From Phycisphaeraceae bacterium (lineage in GTDB: Bacteria; Planctomycetota; Phycisphaerae; Phycisphaerales; UBA1924), in contig JAHBXD010000002.1 in NCBI GenBank assembly GCA_019636695.1, positions 1 to 64,000 of the forward strand: DNA of 64,000 bases. Reading direction: 5' to 3'. The position numbers were made by a program, and so were the translations under genes. The notes beneath the pieces were generated by a model, which saw nothing but the letters and a program-made list of their open reading frames with translations, was not told where the DNA came from and searched no databases. This document shows, one piece after another, positions 16,611 through 23,843 of the stretch. Within the stretch, counting starts at the first letter, position 1. Each line of letters begins with the position of its first letter.

Positions 16611-18605
16611 ATGGCCGGCGCCAAGGGCATCCGCGCGGGACGAGCGTTCGTCGAGCTGGGCGTCAGCGACCGGCTGACGGCGGGTCTGCGCGCAGCGCAG
16701 CGCAGGCTCCAGGCATTCGGCGCCGGTGTCCGCTCCATCGGCACGCGCATCGCCGCGATCGGCACCGCAGGCCTGGCGCCCCTGGCCGCGAGCGTGCGGT
16801 CGTTCGCCAGCGCCGGCGACGTGCTTGAGAAGATGAGCCGGCGCACGGGCATCGGCGTCGAGGCCCTCTCCGAACTCGGATTCGCCGCCGAGCAGTCGGG
16901 CGCCGATCTGGAGACGCTGGAGAAGGGCGTCCGCACACTCCAGCGCACGATGAACGACGCCGAGCGCGGGCTGTCCACCGCCACGAACGCCTTCGCCGAC
17001 CTCGGCCTCAGCGTCGAGCGCCTGCGCGGCCTCACGCCCGAGGAGCAGTTCAAGTTGGTGGCCGAGGCGCTCAGCCGGATCGAGGACCCGTCCAAGCGGG
17101 CCGCGTTGGCGATGCAGGTTCTCGGCCGGGCCGGGACGCAGCTCCTCCCGCTCGTGCAGAACGGCGCGCGCGGGATCGAGGAGTTGCAAGCACAGGCAAG
17201 GGCACTGGGCCTGACGGTCTCCACGGAAGCCGCGGCCGAGGCGGCCCTTCTTACCGACACGCTCAACATCCTCTGGCGGGTCGTGAAGCAGGGCGTCTTC
17301 GAGATCGGCTCGGCGCTGGCGCCCACGGTCATCGACCTGGCCAATGCGGTCACTCGCGCTGTGGTCACCGCCACGCGGTGGGTGCGCGAGAACAAGGCCG
17401 TCATCGTCACGGCGGCGAAGATCGCCGCGGCCGTCCTCGCCGCCGGGCTGGCGCTGGTCGGACTCGGCCTGCTCATCTCAGGTGTGGGGGCCGTCTTCGG
17501 CGTTCTGGCCGGAGCGGTCGGCGCGGTCGGAACGGCGCTCGGCTTCATCGGAACGGTGCTCGGCGCGCTACTTTCGCCCATCGGTCTCGTGGTCGCGGCG
17601 GTCGCCGGCCTCGGCACGGCATTGCTGGTCTGGTCCGGCGCCGGCGGCGAGGCGCTCGCGTGGCTGCGTGACCAGTTCGGCAAGCTCCGGGAGTTCGTTG
17701 GAAAGGCGATCGGCGGCATCGCCGACGCGCTGGCCGCGGGCGACATCACGCTCGCCGCCGAGATCCTGTGGCTGGCCTTGAAACTCGCCTGGCAGCGCGG
17801 CGTCGCCGAACTGAATGCGATCTGGCTCCAGGCCCGCGCGTTCTTCGTCGGCACAGCGCAGAAGATGTGGTTCGGCGCGCTGGCCGCGGCCCAGCAGGTG
17901 CTGCACGCCCTCGAAGTCGCGTGGATCGAGACCACCGCGTTCCTCTCCAAGACCTGGACCCGGTTCACTTCGGGATTCACCAGGATCTGGGAGCGGGCCA
18001 GCGCCTTCGTCGCCAAACGGATGCTGGAGATCCAGGGGCTGTTCGACTCGTCCCTGAATGTCGAGGCCGCCAAGCGCGCTGTGGACGAACAGCTCGAATC
18101 GCGCCTCTCCGAGATCGACGAGGGTGCCCGGCGCGATCTGACGCGGCGAGAGCAGAGCCGGCAGGCCGAGCGCGAGCGCTCGCGCGAACTTAACGAAGCC
18201 ACGCTCGCCGAGATCGGGCGGCAGTTCGAGGAGGCGCAGGAGGCGCTCCGGCAGGGCACCGACGCCCGCCTGGCCGAGACACAGCGACAGCTCGAGGAAG
18301 CGCGTGCCCGACTGGACGAGGCGATCGCCGAGGCCCGCCGCAAGCGCGAGGAGGCCGACGCCGACGGCACGCCCCGCCGAGGTGTTGGCGATTTCTTGGC
18401 CGACCTAGAGGACCGCCTCGCGGGGATCGGCGACGCGATCGCCGCACGGATCAGCGTGCGCGGCACGTTCAACGCGCTGGCCGTGCAGGGCCTTGCCGGC
18501 AGCGCCGATGCCGCGGAACGCACCGCCGCCGCCACAGAGCAGACAGCCAAGAACACCAAGCGACTCGCCGACGCCGCGCGCACCGGCGGGCTGACCTTCG
18601 GATGA
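16611..18605 (+). CDS. phage tail tape measure protein
   Basis: A 664-residue protein. The N terminus has the tape-measure motif GVSDRLTAGLRAAQRRLQAF. Next come a hallmark SRRTGIGVEALSELGFAAEQ segment and a long hydrophobic stretch at about 255-345, rich in Ala, Gly, Val and Leu. The C-terminal third is a coiled coil with many Glu/Arg heptads (about 480-600). It sets tail length and is delivered into the host membrane at infection. The length suggests a short siphophage-type tail of roughly 100 nm if it still assembles, using the usual rule of about 1.5 angstrom per residue. Confidence 0.85.
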   Translation: MAGAKGIRAGRAFVELGVSDRLTAGLRAAQRRLQAFGAGVRSIGTRIAAIGTAGLAPLAASVRSFASAGDVLEKMSRRTGIGVEALSELGFAAEQSGADLETLEKGVRTLQRTMNDAERGLSTATNAFADLGLSVERLRGLTPEEQFKLVAEALSRIEDPSKRAALAMQVLGRAGTQLLPLVQNGARGIEELQAQARALGLTVSTEAAAEAALLTDTLNILWRVVKQGVFEIGSALAPTVIDLANAVTRAVVTATRWVRENKAVIVTAAKIAAAVLAAGLALVGLGLLISGVGAVFGVLAGAVGAVGTALGFIGTVLGALLSPIGLVVAAVAGLGTALLVWSGAGGEALAWLRDQFGKLREFVGKAIGGIADALAAGDITLAAEILWLALKLAWQRGVAELNAIWLQARAFFVGTAQKMWFGALAAAQQVLHALEVAWIETTAFLSKTWTRFTSGFTRIWERASAFVAKRMLEIQGLFDSSLNVEAAKRAVDEQLESRLSEIDEGARRDLTRREQSRQAERERSRELNEATLAEIGRQFEEAQEALRQGTDARLAETQRQLEEARARLDEAIAEARRKREEADADGTPRRGVGDFLADLEDRLAGIGDAIAARISVRGTFNALAVQGLAGSADAAERTAAATEQTAKNTKRLADAARTGGLTFG

Positions 18606-18615
18606 GGAAACCCGC

Positions 18616-19425
18616 GTGCCCATCGTCGTCGAGGAGCGATTCGAGAGCCGGTCCACCGTCGCGGGCAAGAGCCCGTCGGTCGAGCTGCGCTACTGGATCA
18701 AGGGCACCGACGACGACCTCGCCGCGCGCGGCGCGCTGGAGGCCGCGGCGCCGTCCGAGTACAGCGGCCTCGTCCGCCAGGACGTGCAGATCGAACCCCA
18801 GGGGCACGAACTGTGGGATGGCACCGTGCGCTACGCCGTGCCCTCCTTCGGCGGGCTCCAGACCGGCGAGAGCGTCTTCAGCTTCGACACCGGCGGCGGC
18901 ACGCGCCACATCACCCAGAGCCTTCAGACGATCACGCGCAAGGCCCCGCCGGGCCAGACCGCGCCTGACTTCAAGGGCGCCATCGGCGTCACCGACACCG
19001 GCGTCGAGGGCGTGGACATCGTCGTGCCGGTGTACCACTTCAGCGAGACGCACTACAAGCCCGACTCGCAGGTCACGCAGGCGTACAAGCTCACGCTCTT
19101 CGGCCTGACCGGCAAGGTCAACAACGGCTCGTTCCGAGGCTTCGCGGCCGGCGAGGTGCTCTTCCTCGGCGCGACGGGCTCGAAGCGCGTTGCGCCCGGC
19201 GGCTCGCAGGACTGGGAGATCACGTTCCGGTTCGCCGCCAGCCCGAACGCGACGGGGCTGAAGGTCGGTGACATCACGGGCATTAGCAAGAAGGGCTGGG
19301 AGTACCTGTGGGCGCGGTACGCCGACCGCACGGACGACGCCGCCAAGGCGCTGGTGAAGCGGCCCATCGCAGCCTATGTCGAGAAGGTCTACGAGGCGGG
19401 CAACTTCGGGGGGCTGGGCATCTGA
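18616..19425 (+). CDS. tail-region structural protein, unknown role
   Basis: A 269-residue protein starting at GTG (PIVVEERFESRSTVAGKSPS), beta-rich throughout with repeated short strands and few helices, in keeping with a distal-tail or baseplate subunit. It follows the tape measure by 10 bp, where the distal-tail protein usually lies. I do not recognise a named family. Confidence 0.6.
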   Translation: MPIVVEERFESRSTVAGKSPSVELRYWIKGTDDDLAARGALEAAAPSEYSGLVRQDVQIEPQGHELWDGTVRYAVPSFGGLQTGESVFSFDTGGGTRHITQSLQTITRKAPPGQTAPDFKGAIGVTDTGVEGVDIVVPVYHFSETHYKPDSQVTQAYKLTLFGLTGKVNNGSFRGFAAGEVLFLGATGSKRVAPGGSQDWEITFRFAASPNATGLKVGDITGISKKGWEYLWARYADRTDDAAKALVKRPIAAYVEKVYEAGNFGGLGI

Positions 19426-19437
19426 CCCGCGCGAGCC

Positions 19438-20784
19438 ATGGGCGACGCCTTCCGCAAAGTCCGGTCCGGCCAGCCGCTGGCGATCCCCGCCGCGGCGTAC
19501 AACGCCTTCGTCGATGCGGCGGTGGCGCACCGCGAGCAGGGCGCGGGAGCCGGCGATGCGATCCACGCCTTCCGCCAAGCGGGCATCGTGCCCGTGCTCA
19601 ACGCCAGCGGCAACGACAAGAGCCGCTTCGACATCCTCGGCATCGGCGGGCCGCTCATCTTCCCGAAGGAGAACTTCGACGAGTTCGCGGCGCGCGTGGC
19701 GCTGCGCGGTGTCGAGCCAAAGCCCAAGCACACCGGTCGCTTCGTCGTGCTGCTCGAACCCATCGCCAAAGGGGCGATCGGGCGCGCGTGCGTGGACGGC
19801 GTGTGCCCGGCGCGCGTTCGCATGCTCGACGAGTGCGACCGCTTCGCCGACATCGACCCCGACGCGGGCAGTTCCGGAGGCGGAGGAGGTGGTGGCGGTG
19901 GTGGCGGCTCCAGCGGGAGCGGCGGCGGAGGCGGTGGTGGCGGCGGTTCGGGCAGCGGCTCGGGTGGTTCCGGTTCCGGCGGTGGCTCTGGCGGAGGGGG
20001 CGGATCTGGCGGAGGAGGAGGCGGGGGGGGAGGAGGAGGTGGTGGTGGCGGTGGTGGAGGAGGGGGAGGCGGAGGCGGCGGGGGTGGAGGTGGTGGGGGT
20101 TCGGGCGGTGGCTCGGGCGGCGGCAGCGGCTCGTCCGGCTACAACTGCTTCCTCGAAGGCACGCTCGTGCGCCTGGCCGGCGGCGCGCTCGTTCCGATCG
20201 AAGATCTGCGGCCGGGCGACCGCGTGGCGTCCTTGCGCGTGCCGGGGCTCGAGGCGGACGCGCCGGACCGCGCGCAGTACCTGTGGCGCACCGATGCCGA
20301 CGAGTCAGACCTGGAGCGCTGCGCCGCGGAGATCGCGAGCGTCACGCGCGGCGAGCACGAAGGCTTCCACGTCATCAACGGGCGCATCAAGGCGACCTTT
20401 GAGCACCCGCTGCTCGCGCGCCGCGGCGATGAACTGGGTTTCTGCTACGTCGAGATGCTGCGCGTGGGCGATGCGCTCCTGCGCCACGACCTGACCGAAG
20501 AGCCCGTCGCCAGCATCGAACGCTTCGAGGGTGTCGTCTCCACCGTTGCCATCCACGTGCCCGGCACGAACACCTACGTCGCCGACGGGGTCTGGGCCCA
20601 CAACGACCTCGCCCAGTTCGCCGGGTCGGTCAGCAGTTCCAGTTCCGGCTCGGGCTCCGGCTCTTCGAGCGTGTCCGACTCCGGCAAGTCGAGCGGATCG
20701 TCGTTCAGCAGCAGCGCATCGTCGTCATCGGGCTCGAGTTCCGCTATCGTCGTGCCGTTCGGCGGCGTGACGGTGCCGTTCTGA
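19438..20784 (+). CDS. Hint (intein/hedgehog-type) domain protein 1 with poly-Gly linker
   Basis: A 448-residue protein in five parts: a tail-like N-terminal domain (1-143), a Gly/Ser linker of about 90 residues, a Hint autoprocessing domain from Cys237 (CFLEGTLVRLAGG) to His388-Asn389 (ADGVWAHN), a Ser-rich linker, and the end VTVPF. Inside Hint are the block-B-like FHVINGRIKATFEHPLLARR with its His and the late VSTVAIHVPGTNTYVADG strand. Residue 390 is Asp, not Cys/Ser/Thr, so cleavage rather than full splicing is likely, as in bacterial intein-like domains. The next gene repeats the design. Confidence 0.85.
   Translation: MGDAFRKVRSGQPLAIPAAAYNAFVDAAVAHREQGAGAGDAIHAFRQAGIVPVLNASGNDKSRFDILGIGGPLIFPKENFDEFAARVALRGVEPKPKHTGRFVVLLEPIAKGAIGRACVDGVCPARVRMLDECDRFADIDPDAGSSGGGGGGGGGGGSSGSGGGGGGGGGSGSGSGGSGSGGGSGGGGGSGGGGGGGGGGGGGGGGGGGGGGGGGGGGGGGSGGGSGGGSGSSGYNCFLEGTLVRLAGGALVPIEDLRPGDRVASLRVPGLEADAPDRAQYLWRTDADESDLERCAAEIASVTRGEHEGFHVINGRIKATFEHPLLARRGDELGFCYVEMLRVGDALLRHDLTEEPVASIERFEGVVSTVAIHVPGTNTYVADGVWAHNDLAQFAGSVSSSSSGSGSGSSSVSDSGKSSGSSFSSSASSSSGSSSAIVVPFGGVTVPF
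19867..20139 (+). repeat. G-rich low-complexity tract encoding poly-Gly/Ser
   Basis: About 91 codons of almost only Gly and Ser (GGN/AGC/TCN). The plus strand is a near-unbroken G-run (GGAGGCGGGGGTGGAGGTGG-like), able to form G-quadruplexes and prone to slippage. Changes of a multiple of 3 would only alter linker length; others would switch off the Hint domain. A shorter tract of the same kind lies at about 21019-21085. Confidence 0.8.
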
Positions 20785-20794
20785 GGAGGTAGCG

Positions 20795-21688
20795 ATGATC
20801 CTCAAGAGCAGCACCACCGGCTCCGCTCACCTGCTCTGGGTCCAGCCCAGAAGCCAGCGCGACGACCCCGACGTCGCGTGGACGATCGCGCGCATCGGCA
20901 ACCCGCACCTCAACCCGCCCTGCCCGAGTTCCAGCGGCTCGTTCAGCGAGAGCAGCGGGTCCGAGCCTTCCACGTCGGAGCCTTCGAGTTCCGAGAGTTC
21001 GGATGGAACGGGCGGCACCAGCGGCTCGGGCGGCGGGTCCGGTGGCGGGTCCGGCAGTGGCGGCGGAGGTGGCGGCGGGGGCGGGAACTGCTTCCTCTTC
21101 GGCACGCTCGTGCGCCTCGCGGATGGCAGGCTCGTCCCGATCGAGCGCCTCCAGCCCGGCGACGAGGTCGCGTCGCTCGACGTGCCCGGCCTGGCCCGCG
21201 ACGCCGACTGGCAGGCGCAGTACCGGTGGCGCGTCACCGGCGCTGCGACGCCTCGCCCGTGCATATCGCGCATCGCCACTGTGCGTCGCGGCACACACAG
21301 CGGGTTCTACCTGATCAACGGCCGCGTGAAGGCGACCTTCGAGCACCCGTTCCTGATCCGGCGTGGTGATGACACGGGCTTCTGCTCGGCCGAGCTCCTG
21401 CGCATTGGCGACCGTCTCGTCCGCCACGATCTGGCGGACGAGCGCATCGAGTCGATCGAGCGCATCGACCGCACGGTTCGCACCGTGGCTCTGCACGTTC
21501 CCGGCACCAATGTCTACCTCGCCGACGGCGTGTGGGTCCACAACGACGCGCTGAGTTCCGGCAGCGGTAGTTCTGCATCGAGCAGCGGCGGCGCGGGGAG
21601 CAGCAGCAAGAGCAGCGGCTCGTCCTTCGGCGGGTCCGGGTCGAGTTCCAGCGGCAGCTCAGGGAGCGGGATCACCGTGCCCTTCTGA
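20795..21688 (+). CDS. Hint (intein/hedgehog-type) domain protein 2
   Basis: A 297-residue paralogue of the preceding gene with a short N-terminal domain (MILKSSTTGSAHLLWVQPRS), a Ser/Glu then Gly/Ser linker, a Hint domain from Cys99 (CFLFGTLVRLADG) to His249-Asn250 (ADGVWVHN), a Ser-rich tail and the end ITVPF. It keeps the same residues as copy 1, including NGRVKATFEHPFLIRR and Asp after the final Asn. The N-terminal domain differs, so the Hint-linker-TVPF cassette looks modular. GAGGAGG precedes the ATG. Confidence 0.85.
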   Translation: MILKSSTTGSAHLLWVQPRSQRDDPDVAWTIARIGNPHLNPPCPSSSGSFSESSGSEPSTSEPSSSESSDGTGGTSGSGGGSGGGSGSGGGGGGGGGNCFLFGTLVRLADGRLVPIERLQPGDEVASLDVPGLARDADWQAQYRWRVTGAATPRPCISRIATVRRGTHSGFYLINGRVKATFEHPFLIRRGDDTGFCSAELLRIGDRLVRHDLADERIESIERIDRTVRTVALHVPGTNVYLADGVWVHNDALSSGSGSSASSSGGAGSSSKSSGSSFGGSGSSSSGSSGSGITVPF

Positions 21689-21704
21689 CGTGGGGGTGAG
21701 GACC

Positions 21705-22214
21705 ATGAAGACGATCGACATCCTCCAACGTGCACTCACCGCCCGCGATCGGCTCATGGCCGACGAGCGCATCCTCCACGCCGAGATCACCGGCTCGGTC
21801 CGGCGCGGCCTGCCCGAGGTCGGCGACCTCGACCTGCTCATCGTCACCAACGACCCTTGGGCGTTCCACGGCAATCCCGCCAAGCCGCGCAAGCCCGAAC
21901 GCGAGGCCGACCTGTTTGTCGCCACGCCGGAGACCTACGGGGCGGTGCTGGCCTTCTCGACCGGCCCGCGCGAGCTGAACCGCGCGCTGCGCGAGAAGGC
22001 GAGGGAGAGGGGATACCTGTTCGACTTCGCCTCCGACGGCACCGACGGCACGCCGACGATCGAGGCCAAGCACGGGCCGTTCGTCGGGCTCTACACGCTC
22101 GACGGCACGACCCCGACACCCACCCCCACACCAACCGAGGAGCAGTTCTTCCGCCTGGTCGGCGTGCCGCACGTGCCGCCGCCGTTCCGGGAGTGGCTCG
22201 CCACACAGCTATGA
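21705..22214 (+). CDS. DNA polymerase beta-like nucleotidyltransferase-fold protein
   Basis: A 169-residue protein with the minimal nucleotidyltransferase motif: ITGSVRRGLPEVGDLDLLIV supplies the GS...DxD signature (about 28-47). It has similarity in layout to the palm of family X polymerases but lacks the 8-kDa and thumb domains. The C-terminal segment FFRLVGVPHVPPPFREW also recalls the end of PolX palms, where GLPYVPPELRE-like sequence is seen. It overlaps the next gene by 4 bp. The substrate is unknown; DNA end filling or protein nucleotidylation are possible. Confidence 0.68.
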   Translation: MKTIDILQRALTARDRLMADERILHAEITGSVRRGLPEVGDLDLLIVTNDPWAFHGNPAKPRKPEREADLFVATPETYGAVLAFSTGPRELNRALREKARERGYLFDFASDGTDGTPTIEAKHGPFVGLYTLDGTTPTPTPTPTEEQFFRLVGVPHVPPPFREWLATQL

Positions 22215-23746
22215 CCACCGCCGCGACCATCTTCCCACCCCCGCCATTCGCCGACCGGGTCGAATCGGCTGTCGCCGCGCCCATAAAGAAGGATGCGGCG
22301 CCCGCACCCGGCTTGGCCGACGAGACCCTGAGACTCCTATCCGCCTCGGCGGGCGGCGCGGAGGTCCGCGCCCTGTGCATCAACCTCGACCGCCGCCCCG
22401 AGCGATGGGAGGCCTTCAAGCGCAACTGCCCGATCCGCGGCGTTCACCGCTTCCCCGCGATCGACGGCCGGGCCGTCCGCCCGCCGGCGTGGTGGCGGCA
22501 GGGCGGCGGGGCCTGGGGCTGCATGCTCAGCCACATCCGCATCCTCGAGCAGGCGCTGGCCGACGGCCTCGACCGCTGTGGGGGGCGCGGGGGCGTGCTG
22601 TTGGTGCTTGAGGACGACGCCCTCTTCCCGCCGGATTTCGCCGAGCGGGCGGCCCGGTTCATCCGCGCCCTGCCCGCCGACTGGGAGCAGGTCTACCTCG
22701 GCGGCCAGCACCGCGGTCTCCGAGTCCGCCAGCCGCAGCGGGTCAACGACGAGGTCGTCCGTCCCTTCATGGTCAACCGCACGCAGGCCTACGCCGTCCG
22801 CGGCCACTTCATCCGCGTGCTCTATCAGCACCTCTGCGACTGGCCCGCGCACGCCCGCTCGCCGCGCCACCACGTGGATCACCGGATGGAGTTGCTGCAC
22901 CGCGCGGGCAAGCACAAGGTCTACGCCCCGGCGAAGTGGATCGTCGGCCAGGCCGGCGGGCCCAGCGACATCTCCGGCCGCGTCACCCAGGACCGCTTCT
23001 GGAACGGCTGGGGCAAGGGGCCGCGGCAGGTCCATCGCCCGCCCGTGTGGGTCATCGGCCTGCACCGCTCCGGCTCGTCCGTCACCGCAGGCATCCTCCA
23101 CCGCCTCGGCGTGCACATGGGCAACCGCCTCATCGGCTACGAGAACCGCGGCGGCCGTGGCACCGGCGGCTTCGAGGCACACGGCTTGGCGATGATCTGC
23201 GAGCAGGCCTACCCGTTCCCGTCGGTCGAGCGCGCGGTGCCGGTCGAGACCACGCGCCGGCGCCTCCGCGAGTGGATCGACGCCCGCCAGCGCGAGGCCG
23301 CCTGGCGGGGCACGATCATGGGCGGCAAGTACCCGCACCTCTGCTTCATGATCGACCTGCTCCTGGAGCTCGAGCCCGAGAGCCGGTTCATCCACATCGA
23401 CCGCCCGATCGAGGAGTCGATCCACTCCCTGGTGGACCGCTCGGCCAAAGCCCACGGCTGGCTCCGGGCGACGCCGGAACTGTGCGAACGGCTCCAGCGG
23501 GCGCTGGGGGAGGCGAAGACGGAGGGGCTGGCGAGGGTGCCGGAGGGGCGGGTGCTGACCGTGCAGTACCACGACCTGCTCGCGGGCGCGGAGGACAGCA
23601 TCGACCGCGTCGTCGCCTTCCTTGGCTTGAAGGTGCGACCGGCGCAGCGCAGCGAAGCGCTTCGCCTCGTCGCCCCGGCGCGTGGTGTCCACGCTCTCTC
23701 CCTGGGCGGGCGGCCGTGCCAGTTTGAGAGCGGTGAACGGTTCTGA
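22211..23746 (+). CDS. GT25-type glycosyltransferase fused to sulfotransferase-like domain
   Basis: A 511-residue two-domain protein. Residues 50-250 match the GT25/LPS glycosyltransferase pattern: VRALCINLDRRPERWEAFKR, then GAWGCMLSHIRILEQAL, then VLLVLEDDALFPPDF with the EDD metal/nucleotide motif. Residues 275-490 start with PPVWVIGLHRSGSSVTAGIL, the PAPS phosphate-binding loop of sulfotransferases, and contain RFIHIDRPIEESIHSLV. It could glycosylate and sulfate a cell-surface or tail structure. It is the last gene of the phage-like block; 97 bp separate it from the CRISPR locus. Confidence 0.8.
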   Translation: MTTAATIFPPPPFADRVESAVAAPIKKDAAPAPGLADETLRLLSASAGGAEVRALCINLDRRPERWEAFKRNCPIRGVHRFPAIDGRAVRPPAWWRQGGGAWGCMLSHIRILEQALADGLDRCGGRGGVLLVLEDDALFPPDFAERAARFIRALPADWEQVYLGGQHRGLRVRQPQRVNDEVVRPFMVNRTQAYAVRGHFIRVLYQHLCDWPAHARSPRHHVDHRMELLHRAGKHKVYAPAKWIVGQAGGPSDISGRVTQDRFWNGWGKGPRQVHRPPVWVIGLHRSGSSVTAGILHRLGVHMGNRLIGYENRGGRGTGGFEAHGLAMICEQAYPFPSVERAVPVETTRRRLREWIDARQREAAWRGTIMGGKYPHLCFMIDLLLELEPESRFIHIDRPIEESIHSLVDRSAKAHGWLRATPELCERLQRALGEAKTEGLARVPEGRVLTVQYHDLLAGAEDSIDRVVAFLGLKVRPAQRSEALRLVAPARGVHALSLGGRPCQFESGERF

Positions 23747-23843
23747 CGGCTGGTCCCGTCGATGCGATCTTGCGGCCGCGGTTTCGGCGGGCTTATTGGA
23801 CGCCGGCGTGGAGCGGGGTCCGAATACAACCGATGGCACACTC

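Noticed and set aside
20146-20604. Hint domains as true inteins splitting a host protein
   Set aside because: Both flanks are low-complexity linkers and the residue after the final Asn is Asp, so a spliced functional host protein is unlikely.
13899-21688. Diversity-generating retroelement near the tail genes
   Set aside because: No reverse transcriptase and no template/variable repeat pair were seen anywhere in the window.
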